Origin: Acidobacteriota bacterium
GTDB taxonomy: Bacteria > Acidobacteriota > Thermoanaerobaculia > Multivoradales > J023
Assembly: GCA_029263315.1 (NCBI GenBank)
Contig: JAJCXR010000038.1
Location: 154,571 to 218,570 of the forward strand
Direction of reading: 5' to 3'
DNA: 64,000 bases
Position numbers and translations under genes: made by a program. The notes beneath the pieces are model-generated. The model saw only the letters and a list, made by a program, of their open reading frames with translations, had not been told where the DNA came from and ran no database searches. Of this stretch, positions 34,010-42,948 are shown one piece after another. Position 1 is the first letter of the stretch. Each line of letters opens with the position of its first letter.

Positions 34010-34842
34010 CGTAGACCCCTCCCCGTGGGGTCCTCGGAGGGCGCCGAGATCTGCCCCCCCCGCAGGGTCAGCTGACGGTCGGTGGCGCGGCGCAACAGGG
34101 CGTCGTCGTGGCTGATCCACAGCAGGGCCATGGTGTGGCGTCGGCGGAGATCCTGCAGCAGGGAGACGAGATGTCGGCTGGCCAATGGGTCGAGGGCGGC
34201 GGTGGGTTCGTCGGCCAAGAGCACCGACGGGCGGCAGGCGATGGCTTGGGCGATGACCAGGCGTTGCCGTTGGCCGCCGCTCAGTTGGTGGGGGAAGGCG
34301 TCGGCCAACTCTCCATCCTCCAGGCCGACCTCCCGCAGCAGGGCATGGGCTCGGCGCCTGAGGTAGCCCTGGGGCCACCGACGGTGGGCCCGCAGTACCT
34401 CGATCACCTGATCACCGGCGCTCAGCAACGGATGCAAGGCCCGTTCCGGCTCCTGGGCGATCATGCTGATGAGGGCCCCGCGCCACGGCGCCACTTGCTG
34501 CGGGGCGCTCAGGTCTGCCACCCAGGGATCCCTTTCGAGCGCCGCACCCTGGCTCGACCCGGGCCGCAGGACGACCCGCCCGGCGAGGACCGTGGCCTCC
34601 GGCGGCAGCAAGCCGAGGAGAGCCCGCAGCAGGCTCGTCTTGCCGCTACCGGAGGCGCCGCTGAGCCCCACCGCCTCACCGGCCCAGAGGCTCAGTCCGG
34701 CGTCCCGGAGGACCGTCTGAGGCGCCTCGCCGGGTGGTCGATAGACCACCGTCAGACCGTCGAGGGCAAACCTCGGCGGCCCGGTAGACGAGCCGGGCGA
34801 GCTTTCGGAGCTGGTGTTGGGCAGAGGACGAGGAGCAGCCAT
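34006..34842 (-). CDS. dppD: Oligopeptide ABC transporter ATP-binding protein, DppD type
   Basis: 278 residues from ATG 34842, chosen because the alternative upstream start adds 68 residues of no ABC character. Walker A is GASGSGKTSLL, the Q-loop region is MIAQEPERALHPLLSAGDQ, the signature is LSGGQRQRLVIAQAI, Walker B is VLLADEPTAALDP and the H-loop is WISHDDALL. An extra 25-residue insert (about 86-110) follows the first beta sheet. First gene of the importer operon, in the order D-F-B-C-binding protein. Confidence 0.88.
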   Translation of the reverse strand: MAAPRPLPNTSSESSPGSSTGPPRFALDGLTVVYRPPGEAPQTVLRDAGLSLWAGEAVGLSGASGSGKTSLLRALLGLLPPEATVLAGRVVLRPGSSQGAALERDPWVADLSAPQQVAPWRGALISMIAQEPERALHPLLSAGDQVIEVLRAHRRWPQGYLRRRAHALLREVGLEDGELADAFPHQLSGGQRQRLVIAQAIACRPSVLLADEPTAALDPLASRHLVSLLQDLRRRHTMALLWISHDDALLRRATDRQLTLRGGQISAPSEDPTGRGLR

Positions 34843-35061
34843 GGGATATTGTACTCCGAGTGTGCTCTTACCTCTGGGCTCTATGTCGAGGGCCATCCTG
34901 CGCCTTGGAACACCCGCCGCGGACGACTGGTCACGCCCTGCGGTGACTTCGTCCCTGCAGGGGAGCTCCAAGGTCGGATTGGGAGTCTTTGAGCTAGCAT
35001 TGCCGATGCCGTCCTGGTCCGTGGCCAGGCAATCCCAACGCTTCATCCCGTCGGAGAATCA

Positions 35062-35460
35062 ATGAAAAATGTAGCCCGTTGCGCCCTCGTCCTGACCTTG
35101 GTTTTGCTCACCTCGGCCCTCTGGGCCAGTGATGGCATGGCTGTGAAGACCATGACCGGTGAGTACCTGTGGAATCGCCAGGATGGCCCCGGGCCGATCA
35201 AGGCGGAATTCGTGGCCACCGACGACAACCAGTGGAATGTGTCGTTCTACTTCAACTTCCGTGACGTCGACCACGTCTACAGTGGCACCGCCACCGGCAG
35301 CCTGTCCCATGGGGAGCTGCGGGGCGAGGTGATGAGCGACGGCGAGCGGCCGCAGCCCTTTGTCTTCGAAGGAACCGTCGAGTCGGGTACCTTTACCGGC
35401 ACCCACCGCACCGAAGGCGAAGATGGGGAGGAAACCGGCACCCTGACGCTGCACCCCTGA
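35062..35460 (+). CDS. Small secreted protein of unknown function
   Basis: 132 residues. A signal peptide (about 1-24, cut near LWASDG) is followed by a compact beta-rich domain: TMTGEYLWNRQDGPGPIKAE, WNVSFYFNFRDVDHVYSGTA and a final GTFTGTHRTEGE. The alternating pattern suggests a single beta-sandwich or small barrel. No catalytic motif or family was recognised. It stands between the divergent importer operon and the MltA gene, 47 bases ahead of the latter, with which it may be transcribed. Confidence 0.75.
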   Translation: MKNVARCALVLTLVLLTSALWASDGMAVKTMTGEYLWNRQDGPGPIKAEFVATDDNQWNVSFYFNFRDVDHVYSGTATGSLSHGELRGEVMSDGERPQPFVFEGTVESGTFTGTHRTEGEDGEETGTLTLHP

Positions 35461-35507
35461 GATCGGATCGGCGTCCGACGATCCCCATGGGCTGATAGTC
35501 TGCCGTC

Positions 35508-36893
35508 ATGGAACCGCTCGACGAGATCCGGGTCGTATCGCCCGGTCGACGACACCTTGCGCGCCGTCTTGCCGCCACCCTCTGGCTGCTCAGCCTGGTG
35601 TCCCTGATGCCGGCATGTCGCCGCTCGCCGCCGCCTCCGCCCCCTGTGGTGGAGGCGGCACCCCCCGCCCCTCCACCGACCCCGCCACCGCCGGTGACCA
35701 CGCCGCAGGATGCCCTGCGCGCCGTGCCCAGGGTGGCGTTTCCCAGTTTCCTGGACACGGCAGATCGTACGACCTTGGGGGCAGCCTTGGGGCAGAGTCG
35801 ACGCTGGTTGCGGGGTCGCCCGGCGGACCGTGTCTTCGTCTTCGGTCCGCGGCAAGTGACGGCGGCGGAGATGTTGCAGGGTCTGGATCTTTTTGCCGAG
35901 CTCTTGGCGGCCGAGCCGTCGCCCCAAGAGCTGGCTCGCCAGGTGGCCGCCAGCTTCGATGTCTTCGAGAGCGTCGGCGATCAGAGCGTCGAGCAGAGCA
36001 TCGATCGGCGAGGCAACATGTTGATCACCGGCTATTTCGAGCCCATGATCGAGGCCAGTCGGGCGCTCGAGCCGGGTTACGAGGTGCCGATTTATGGTCG
36101 ACCGAGGGACCTGATCGACATCGATTTGGGAAGTTTTTCAGAGCGCTTCAAGGGAGAGCGGTTGAGCGGGCGCCTCGAAGGTCGCCGTCTGGTCCCATAC
36201 CTGGACCGTCGACAGGTGCGGCGGGGGGCTTCGCTACCGGCGCCGATTCTGGCCTGGGCGGCAGAGCAGGTCGATCTCTTTTTCCTGGAGGTACAGGGGA
36301 GCGGAACCCTGCGCTATCCGGACGGTCGAGAGCAGCGCATCGGCTATGCAGCCACCAATGGACGACCCTATCGCAGCATCGGTCGCTTGCTCATCGACGA
36401 AGGGCTGATCGCGCAGGAGAAGATGTCGTTGCAAGCCCTGCGAACCTATTTGAGCGAACATCCCGAAGAGGTGGACCGCATCCTCGAATACAACCCCTCG
36501 CTGGTATTCTTCCGGCGCCTCGAAGGGGCGCCGGTGGGCAACCTCGGCTTCCCGGTGACGCCAAAGCGTAGCCTGGCCGTTGATCAACGGCTGTTTCCCC
36601 CCGCAGCCCTGGCCTTCTTGGTCACTGAGGTTCCGGGATTGGCTGAAGACGGGACGACCATCGGTACCGCCCCCTTGGAACGTTTTGTTCTCATGCAGGA
36701 TACCGGAGGGGCGATCCGCGGGGCCGATCGGGCAGATTTTTTCTGGGGCCGTGGCGACATCGCGGCGCAGCGGGCCGGAGCAATGAAGCAGCCCGGGCGT
36801 CTCTATTTCTTGCTTCCTAAGAGAGGCTCGGACCAGCCCACGGAGACGATCTCGGAAGCTTCGGAGGGGGCGGACCCGTCGACGGCAGAGTAG
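35508..36893 (+). CDS. mltA: MltA-type membrane-bound lytic transglycosylase (lipoprotein)
   Basis: 461 residues. The lipobox MPAC places the lipidated cysteine at about 37, followed by a Pro-rich tether. The MltA domain begins with LITGYFEPMIEASRAL, continues with VDLFFLEVQGSGTLRYPDG and IGYAATNGRPYRSIGR, and ends in the 3D domain with MQDTGGAIRGADRADFFWG, which holds the catalytic aspartate. It cleaves peptidoglycan to 1,6-anhydro muropeptides at the inner face of the outer membrane. An extra helical region (about 75-165) lies between tether and catalytic core. Confidence 0.93.
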   Translation: MEPLDEIRVVSPGRRHLARRLAATLWLLSLVSLMPACRRSPPPPPPVVEAAPPAPPPTPPPPVTTPQDALRAVPRVAFPSFLDTADRTTLGAALGQSRRWLRGRPADRVFVFGPRQVTAAEMLQGLDLFAELLAAEPSPQELARQVAASFDVFESVGDQSVEQSIDRRGNMLITGYFEPMIEASRALEPGYEVPIYGRPRDLIDIDLGSFSERFKGERLSGRLEGRRLVPYLDRRQVRRGASLPAPILAWAAEQVDLFFLEVQGSGTLRYPDGREQRIGYAATNGRPYRSIGRLLIDEGLIAQEKMSLQALRTYLSEHPEEVDRILEYNPSLVFFRRLEGAPVGNLGFPVTPKRSLAVDQRLFPPAALAFLVTEVPGLAEDGTTIGTAPLERFVLMQDTGGAIRGADRADFFWGRGDIAAQRAGAMKQPGRLYFLLPKRGSDQPTETISEASEGADPSTAE

Positions 36894-37050
36894 CGATAAA
36901 GTAATTTTCGCGTCCCCCGCCAATGGACTTCAATAGCCCGATATGGTAAATCCTGTGCCAACAGGCAGCTCAAGCCTTCGCGGTGGCGAAGGTTTCGTCC
37001 GGCGCCGCGGGGCCCGGTCGACAACAACAAAAGACCATGGAGGTTTCATC

Positions 37051-38187
37051 ATGTGTACACGCACCAAGTGGTTGATGCTGGTTAGCGCTTTGCTGCTGCT
37101 GGCGATGCCGGGCTTCGCCGCAGACCACGGCGACGCAGCCGAAGCGAGCAAGGAAGTCGCCGTCGACGGCCTGAATTTTGCGTCCTGGGGCGACTACGCC
37201 CGCTCCGATTACTTCAAGGCGTCGGGCAATCGCTGCGGCACGCCGACCCCGGAGATCCGTCAAGCGCTCTATCAGTTCCCTGACTTCGACGCCCTACCGG
37301 AAGGTGGCGGCGGTGCTGACTGCTCGGCCGGCTCGACCAATCCCACCAGCGACTACGATCCCACCGTGCTCTACCGGATTCCGGTGGTGGTTCATATCTT
37401 GATGGACACCTCCTGCACCCAGGGCGTCATTTCCGATGCCTTGGTGCAATCGCAGATCGACATCCTGAACGAAGATTTCTTGGCCTTGGCGGGTACCAAC
37501 GGCGCCAATGGCACCGACGCTCAGATGGAGTTCTACCTGGCCACCGTCGACCCGCAGGGCGACCCCACCACGGGCATCACCCGCGACTGCAATACCACCT
37601 GGTTCAACGACGGCGGCGCCTATTGGAACAGCCTGGCGTGGGATCCCAACAACTACCTCAACTTCTACACCAACCAAGCCAGTGGCAATCTGGGGTATGT
37701 GCCCTTTCTGCCGGCCGATGGCGGTGGCAGCCTGGTGGGCACGCCCCAGGATCGTGTGGTTATCCTGTGGGATACCTTCGGTCGCAATGGTCCGTTTGGC
37801 CCTCCGTACGATCAAGGTCGCACCGGAACCCATGAGCTCGGTCACTATTTTGGTCTTGAGCACGTCTTCAGTGGCGGCTGTGGGAATCCGGCCCAATGCT
37901 ATTCCACCGGCGACCTGATCTGCGACACGGAGCCCGATCAGACGAGCCATTTCGGGTGCCCCAACGGCGCCACCTCTTGCAGCGGCGAGCGGGTGCCGAT
38001 CGAGAACTACATGGAATACACCGATGACCTGTGCATGGAGGCCTTCACCACCGAGCAAATGCGCCGCATGCGTTGTTCCTTGGAGTTTTATCGTCCGGAC
38101 CTGGCTGAGATCGGAACCGTGGCCGACCTCTTTGACGATGGCTTCGAAGCCGGCGATACAACGGCGTGGTCCAACGCGCTGCCTTGA
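37051..38187 (+). CDS. Pappalysin-like (M43) secreted zinc metalloprotease
   Basis: 378 residues from the ATG after GGAGG at 37040-37044; an upstream in-frame GTG/ATG was rejected for lacking a ribosome site. A signal peptide (about 1-23) precedes a prodomain. YRIPVVVHILMD and QSQIDILNEDF are typical of the M43 family. The zinc site HELGHYFGLEH lies at about 261-271, with the Met-turn region ENYMEYTDD downstream. Cysteine pairs follow the active site. The C-terminus DDGFEAGDTTAWS is a recurrent motif at the ends of secreted proteins in Acidobacteria and some Gammaproteobacteria, perhaps a sorting tag. Confidence 0.92.
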   Translation: MCTRTKWLMLVSALLLLAMPGFAADHGDAAEASKEVAVDGLNFASWGDYARSDYFKASGNRCGTPTPEIRQALYQFPDFDALPEGGGGADCSAGSTNPTSDYDPTVLYRIPVVVHILMDTSCTQGVISDALVQSQIDILNEDFLALAGTNGANGTDAQMEFYLATVDPQGDPTTGITRDCNTTWFNDGGAYWNSLAWDPNNYLNFYTNQASGNLGYVPFLPADGGGSLVGTPQDRVVILWDTFGRNGPFGPPYDQGRTGTHELGHYFGLEHVFSGGCGNPAQCYSTGDLICDTEPDQTSHFGCPNGATSCSGERVPIENYMEYTDDLCMEAFTTEQMRRMRCSLEFYRPDLAEIGTVADLFDDGFEAGDTTAWSNALP

Positions 38188-38264
38188 ATTGGGCGCGAGT
38201 CGGAGACGGCCTCGATCTGAGGCACTGATCGTGGGCTGAGGCATCTCGCCATCGGCTTGGAAAA

Positions 38265-38293
38265 GGGCGGGTTTCTTGGAAGCCCGTCCTTTG
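38265..38293 (+). terminator. Rho-independent terminator after the M43 protease gene
   Basis: An 11-bp stem with two G-U pairs (GGGCGGGTTTC with GAAGCCCGTCC, loop TTG) is followed by TTT. Four A residues on the left side could make it work on both strands. Confidence 0.65.
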
Positions 38294-38331
38294 CGTTATC
38301 CGGAGGATCTGCCGGAAGTCGGAAGGTAGCC

Positions 38332-39837
38332 ATGGGATTCCCGATCCGCAGTGTCGAAGAGAAATACGAGATCCTCCACAAGCTGGGCGAAGGGGGCATG
38401 GGAGCGGTCTACAAGGTCCGCCACCGCCTGTTGGGTGAGCTCAGGGTGGTCAAGGTCGTGCACGCCGTGCACGCCGCAAATCTGAAGGCCCATCGGCGAT
38501 TCGAGCGGGAAGCCAGGGCAGCGACGGCGCTGCGACATCCCAACATCGCTCAGATCTATGATTTTGTCGCGGCGGAAGACGGCGCCTATTTGGTGATGGA
38601 GCTGATCGATGGCTTGACCTTCAAGGAGCTCCTCGCCCAGCGGCAGCAACTTCCCTTGGCCTTGGTTCTAGAGCTGGCGTTGCAGAGTCTAGATGCCCTC
38701 GACTACCTCCATTCTCAGGGCTTTGTGCATCGCGATATCGCCCCCGACAACTTGATGCTGAGTCGGCGTGAAGACGGCTCGCCGTGGGTCAAGCTGATCG
38801 ATCTCGGCTTGGCCAAGGGGCCGACGGAAACCCTCGATTTGACCGCCAGCAACATGTTCGTCGGCAAGGTGCGCTACGCCAGCCCCGAGGTGTTTCGACA
38901 GCCCACCGGCGGCCCTTCGACGAGCAGCGATCTGTACTCCTTCGGCGTCGTCCTCTACGAAATGCTGACCGGTGTCTGTCCCATCGTCGGTGGCAGCTTC
39001 GAAGAGCTGATGGCAGCCCACCTCTTGCGTCCGCCGCTAAGCTTCGATGACTCCGATCCACAGTCTCGGGTTCCCACCGAGATTCGGCTGCTGGTGTCGG
39101 CGCTGCTCTCCAAGAATCCGGACCAACGGCCGGATTCAGCGTTGCAGCTGAGGAAGCTCCTGGCGTCGTATCACCGGACGCCGGTGACCGGCTTCGACGA
39201 TCTCTGGCAGCGTTGCCGGGTTGCCATGTCGGCGGCGGACTCGGCTGCGGTCACCGTGGCCTCACCCCGTGGGACGGTGGCGCCGCTGGCCTCCGGTCCG
39301 ACGGTTGTCGCAGACCTTCCGGCCGACGCGGCCAAACCCGACGCCGTCCGAGCCACCCTGGCCACCCGAGCCGAGGCGACGTCGGTGCAGCCCCGAAGCC
39401 AGGGACGGCCCTGGGCCTGGGTCGCCGCCGCCGCTGTCTTGGCGACTCTTTTGGCCGTTGCCCTGCCGCGGCTCGAGCGTCGCCCAGCGCGGGATGTTTC
39501 GACCTCCACCCTGGCAGCGTCGCCACCGGCGGCACAGCGGGTTGGGCGGCTGCGGGTCGAGGCAGCTCCATGGGCTGAGATCCTATCTATCACCGATGCC
39601 GAAGGGCGTGCCATCCCCATGGCCGAGGCCGCCTACACCCCCGTCGAGCTGGTGCTCGCCGAGGGTAGCTACTCCCTCCTGCTCAGCCATCCCGCGGTGC
39701 CGCAGCCCCGTCGAGTGTCGGTGCAGGTGCCGATGGCCGGCAGCGTCGAGATCGACGAACAGATGATGGAAGAGACCCTCGAAGCTTACTTCCAGCGGCA
39801 GGGGCTCAGCGATGATCTCGAGGGGGCGGGTTCTTGA
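38332..39837 (+). CDS. Membrane-bound serine/threonine protein kinase
   Basis: 501 residues from the ATG after a GGAAGG site. Kinase motifs in order: glycine loop LGEGGMGAVYKV (about 19-30), catalytic Lys in VVKVVHA, HRDIAPDNLML catalytic loop, IDLG in place of DFG, and SPEVF for the usual APE. An Ala/Pro-rich juxtamembrane region leads to one membrane helix (about 361-380). The extracytoplasmic part of about 110 residues resembles a PEGA-type domain (YTPVELVLAEGSYSLLL). The stop overlaps the TTG start of the next gene, so the kinase is probably regulated or assisted by that periplasmic protein. Confidence 0.92.
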   Translation: MGFPIRSVEEKYEILHKLGEGGMGAVYKVRHRLLGELRVVKVVHAVHAANLKAHRRFEREARAATALRHPNIAQIYDFVAAEDGAYLVMELIDGLTFKELLAQRQQLPLALVLELALQSLDALDYLHSQGFVHRDIAPDNLMLSRREDGSPWVKLIDLGLAKGPTETLDLTASNMFVGKVRYASPEVFRQPTGGPSTSSDLYSFGVVLYEMLTGVCPIVGGSFEELMAAHLLRPPLSFDDSDPQSRVPTEIRLLVSALLSKNPDQRPDSALQLRKLLASYHRTPVTGFDDLWQRCRVAMSAADSAAVTVASPRGTVAPLASGPTVVADLPADAAKPDAVRATLATRAEATSVQPRSQGRPWAWVAAAAVLATLLAVALPRLERRPARDVSTSTLAASPPAAQRVGRLRVEAAPWAEILSITDAEGRAIPMAEAAYTPVELVLAEGSYSLLLSHPAVPQPRRVSVQVPMAGSVEIDEQMMEETLEAYFQRQGLSDDLEGAGS

Positions 39838-41417
39838 GGCGTCTCGTCAGCCTATTCCCCGTCAGCCTATTCCGCGTCGGACTTTACCTCGGCATCGGCT
39901 TGCTCTGGCTCGGACTTGCCGTGCCCACGGTCTGGGCCGACGCCGAAGAATCCTTCAAGGAAGGCATCGAGGCCGTCGACCTCGAGCGCTGGCGCGAAGC
40001 GGAAGGACATTTCCGCCAGGCGGTGGCCGCCAACGGACAAGAGTCGGATCGCAGGATTTTCATTTCAGGGGCCTTTTCCCGTCCCTATTTGCCCCACTTC
40101 TACCTCGGCTGGGCTCTCTTTCAGCAGGGTCCAGATGCCTGCGAAGCGGCCCTCGAGGCCTGGGATGTGTCCGAGTCCCAAGCGGTGGTGGTCTCCTTCC
40201 GACGCCTGCATCAGGATCTGTTGAAGGGCAGGACATCCTGTCGACGGGTGCTCCTGCCGAAGACGGCGGCGCAGATTGGTGGCCGTTTGTCCGACCTCGA
40301 GTCCCTGATGCTGCGGCTCGATGGGTCCCCGGATGCTCTTCGCCAGCGGCGGGCGACGGAGGACGCCCTGGCGACGGCTCGGCAACGTTTGCAGGCCAGC
40401 TTGGCGGCGGAGGATCTGGCGGCGGTGCGGCTCGCCGGCCAGGTGGTAGAGGAGCAGCTGAAGCGCCTCGAGGTTTGGTTGGAAGAGGCCGTAGCCCGGG
40501 CCAGCCAAGAGCAAGCGCTGACCAGCACGCAGGCTAGAGAGGCGCTGGCGGCAGCCGAGCGCTTCGAACGTCAGCTGCTCGGTCGACTGGCCGACCCGGG
40601 GCTCGTCGAACGTCGGAACCGTCTGCCGGATCCCGGCCTGGCCCAAGACTTGCAGCAACGTTTGGACGGACTGCGTCGCCGTCTCGGGGTGGCCACCGAG
40701 CCGATTCAATTGGAATCTCTCCGCGCCGAGGCCGCTGCGATCGGCGCTGAGCTGGTGGCCCTGGTGGGACGCTATGACCAGCTGCTCGCCGAGCCGGTGA
40801 CGGAGATTGCGCCAGCGGCCCAAGAGGCGCAAGTCGAGCCGCCGTCGGCCGGCGCGCCGCCGCCACCGGCGTCGACCAGTCCAGGCATGGGCCCTTCGGT
40901 GGATTCACTTACGGTTTCAACCGCCGATGCAGCCTTGGCCAGCCTCTTGAAGAGCAGCGCCGAGCTCCTGCAATGGCTGCGGGACTCCGGTCTGACGGGG
41001 CGCCTCTTGCAATTGCAATCCGACCGCCTACAAGCCCTGTCGGCCGTCGCCGGCAACGGCGTTGAAGCAGGTGACGAAGGTGAGGCGTTGAAGGCTCGTC
41101 TCAGGGCATCGCACGGGGCTCTGCAATTGCTGGCGGCGGGCCAAGCCTTGGTGCAGGGTGATGCCCTGGGCTGTCTGCGGGTGCTCGGCATGGGGCCCCT
41201 GGAGGAGGAGAGTTGGCAAGTACAAGGGCATCTCTTCGCCGCCGCGGCACACTTTGTGCTCTACCGACGCAGCGATGGACGAGACGCGGAGCAATGGCGC
41301 GCTGCGACCTCGGCCAGGGATCGCTGCCTGCGGCTGCGTCCCGAGCTGGTTCCCGACAGGACCTTCTTTTCGCCCGCCTTCCAAGCCTTCTTTTTAGAGG
41401 GTGCTCAGAACCGGTAG
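39834..41417 (+). CDS. Periplasmic helical protein coupled to the kinase
   Basis: 527 residues from a TTG that overlaps the kinase stop (TTGA); no ATG or GTG gives a complete signal peptide. The signal peptide (about 1-36) ends near VWADAEE. A TPR-like pair follows (FKEGIEAVDLERWREAEGHF; PYLPHFYLGWALFQQGPDACE), then a long Arg/Leu/Ala-rich helical region (about 140-330) with coiled-coil character, a Pro-rich linker, and a second TPR-like end. No enzyme motif was seen. A peptidoglycan or ligand sensor for the kinase is a guess. It overlaps the porin gene tail to tail by 13 bases. Confidence 0.72.
   Translation: MRRLVSLFPVSLFRVGLYLGIGLLWLGLAVPTVWADAEESFKEGIEAVDLERWREAEGHFRQAVAANGQESDRRIFISGAFSRPYLPHFYLGWALFQQGPDACEAALEAWDVSESQAVVVSFRRLHQDLLKGRTSCRRVLLPKTAAQIGGRLSDLESLMLRLDGSPDALRQRRATEDALATARQRLQASLAAEDLAAVRLAGQVVEEQLKRLEVWLEEAVARASQEQALTSTQAREALAAAERFERQLLGRLADPGLVERRNRLPDPGLAQDLQQRLDGLRRRLGVATEPIQLESLRAEAAAIGAELVALVGRYDQLLAEPVTEIAPAAQEAQVEPPSAGAPPPPASTSPGMGPSVDSLTVSTADAALASLLKSSAELLQWLRDSGLTGRLLQLQSDRLQALSAVAGNGVEAGDEGEALKARLRASHGALQLLAAGQALVQGDALGCLRVLGMGPLEEESWQVQGHLFAAAAHFVLYRRSDGRDAEQWRAATSARDRCLRLRPELVPDRTFFSPAFQAFFLEGAQNR
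39845..39874 (+). repeat. 15-bp tandem duplication in a signal peptide
   Basis: CGTCAGCCTATTCC occurs twice in direct 15-bp repeats and encodes Val-Ser-Leu-Phe-Pro/Arg twice within the signal peptide of the kinase-coupled protein. It is probably a slippage event. Confidence 0.75.
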
Positions 41418-42814
41418 ACCATCGACAGCAGTCCGGCCTCGCCCCGGTCCGAGTGCTGGCCGGCGATGTCGATCTGAAAGCTTTCCATGACCACGGTACC
41501 GAGGCCCGCCGTGTAGACGGTGGCGTCGGAATCGATGGTCCGGATGCCGTCGTGGTCGGGATCCTCATAGGCACCCAGGCGTAGGGTGAGGGGGGTGCGA
41601 CCGGAGCGCAGGAAGGTGGCGTATTCGAGACCTGCGTGCAGCGCCACGATGTCGTCGATGGGCTCGAATTGATCACCGACCCCAGGACCGGCATTGGGAT
41701 TGGCGGCCGGGGCGATGGAAAGATCCGAGTAGGTAATGGCGTTGGCATCGACGGCGAGCCGCAATTTGTCGGTGATGCGCCAGGCCAAACCAAGCCCTAA
41801 GAAATCTGGCACCTTGAGGCGCTGGTTGGTGCGCAGCTGGTTGGCCGGCCGGCAGCGGAAGTCGGGGGAGGGGTTGAGGTCGATGCAGCCAAAAGACTCA
41901 CTGAAGCCCTCGACATCGAATTGCCCTCCGTCCTTGTAGACCAGCCCGACGGTGAAGCGTCCTTTGGGATTGACCAGGACGCCGACGTTGAACGTCACAT
42001 CCCAATCTTGATCGTCGAACAATTCTCGCAAGACTTGTTGGTCGGCGATGCCGAGGGCTTCGACATCCTCCAGGCTGGCGCCCGGTGCCAGTTGTTCGAG
42101 CTCAAAGTCCGCCTGGTAGTCAACCCTCGAATCCAACAGGGAATCCAAGCTCAGTTGGCTGAGCCTGACGGAGAACCCCACCGACAGGTGATCGCCCGCT
42201 TCGAAGGCTCCCGAGACACCCACCGTATCCAGTTGGAGGTCGATCTCTTGACGGGTCTGGTAGAGGTCGAGCAGGGAATCGTCGAAGGCCTGGAACGTAT
42301 TGACGTCGGAGAGGTCCACCGACCGTTGGTAGAAGAAGGAGAAGGTGTAGCCCTTGAAGGGTCGGACATAGCTGGCGAAGCTCACCTCGGACACCTCATC
42401 CTCGAAACGGATTTGGGTGTCGGTGGCAAAGGCGTTGCCGATGGTTTGCCTGGGACGCAGGGGCGGCTCGAAGGTACGAAAGCGATTCAGCGCATCCAAA
42501 GAGGTGACGGCGTTGAGGTCTAGGGTCGTCATCTGGGGGCTGGAATAGCGTCCGTGCAGCGAGAATTCGGGACGGCTGAGCTTGGTCAGGCCGGCGGGGT
42601 TGGCTTCCGACGCCGTGGCGTCATCGGCCAAGGCGATGAAGGTTCCGCCCATGCCCAGGGAGCGGGCCCCCGGTGGTCCGAAGTCGAACGGCACGATGGC
42701 GAAACCACTGATCGGCGGCAGCTCCCGGTCGACCGGTGGCTGCATTTGAGCCAACATCGCCGCCGGCAAGGCCAGGGCGACGACGAGGTGGATGAACGAC
42801 GTCTTCAGTGACAA
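41405..42814 (-). CDS. FadL/PorV-like outer-membrane barrel protein
   Basis: 469 residues with a signal peptide (about 1-22). The start of the mature protein (GARSLGMGGTFIALADDATASEANPAGL) is the hallmark of the OmpP1/FadL and PorV/UPF0164 group. Barrel-like strands follow throughout (FSFFYQRSVDL; GFSVRLSQLSLD; FTVGLVYKDGG) and the protein ends in SMVYRF with the terminal Phe used for Bam recognition. Such proteins import hydrophobic compounds or serve secretion; the sequence does not decide. It is preceded on the same strand by an M23A-type endopeptidase gene. Confidence 0.85.
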   Translation of the reverse strand: MSLKTSFIHLVVALALPAAMLAQMQPPVDRELPPISGFAIVPFDFGPPGARSLGMGGTFIALADDATASEANPAGLTKLSRPEFSLHGRYSSPQMTTLDLNAVTSLDALNRFRTFEPPLRPRQTIGNAFATDTQIRFEDEVSEVSFASYVRPFKGYTFSFFYQRSVDLSDVNTFQAFDDSLLDLYQTRQEIDLQLDTVGVSGAFEAGDHLSVGFSVRLSQLSLDSLLDSRVDYQADFELEQLAPGASLEDVEALGIADQQVLRELFDDQDWDVTFNVGVLVNPKGRFTVGLVYKDGGQFDVEGFSESFGCIDLNPSPDFRCRPANQLRTNQRLKVPDFLGLGLAWRITDKLRLAVDANAITYSDLSIAPAANPNAGPGVGDQFEPIDDIVALHAGLEYATFLRSGRTPLTLRLGAYEDPDHDGIRTIDSDATVYTAGLGTVVMESFQIDIAGQHSDRGEAGLLSMVYRF

Positions 42815-42878
42815 GGGAATCTCCTGAAAAAGGTGGCCGAGGCGGGACTAGCCTTCGGATCAGCGGATGGGGCCGGTT

Positions 42879-42948
42879 ATGGGGACACCGTCATGGGGAC
42901 ACCGTCAAGGACGCACCGTCAGGCCTACACCGTCAGGGGCACACGGCC
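42879..42948. repeat. 14-bp tandem repeat overlapping the M23 gene stop codon
   Basis: Five 14-bp units run from ATGGGGACACCGTC (twice exactly) through AAGGACGCACCGTC and AGGCCTACACCGTC to a degenerate fifth. Unit four contains the stop codon of the 42933-45560 gene, and unit five its last codons. Copy number could vary between strains. Confidence 0.8.

Noticed and set aside
33203..34378. Longer start for the DppF-type ATPase
   Set aside because: The added 123 residues are Pro/Arg-rich and lie antiphase within dppD; the ATGA overlap at 34009 fits the operon's pattern.
42879..42948. CRISPR array
   Set aside because: Units are 14 bp and contiguous without spacers; it is a plain tandem repeat.
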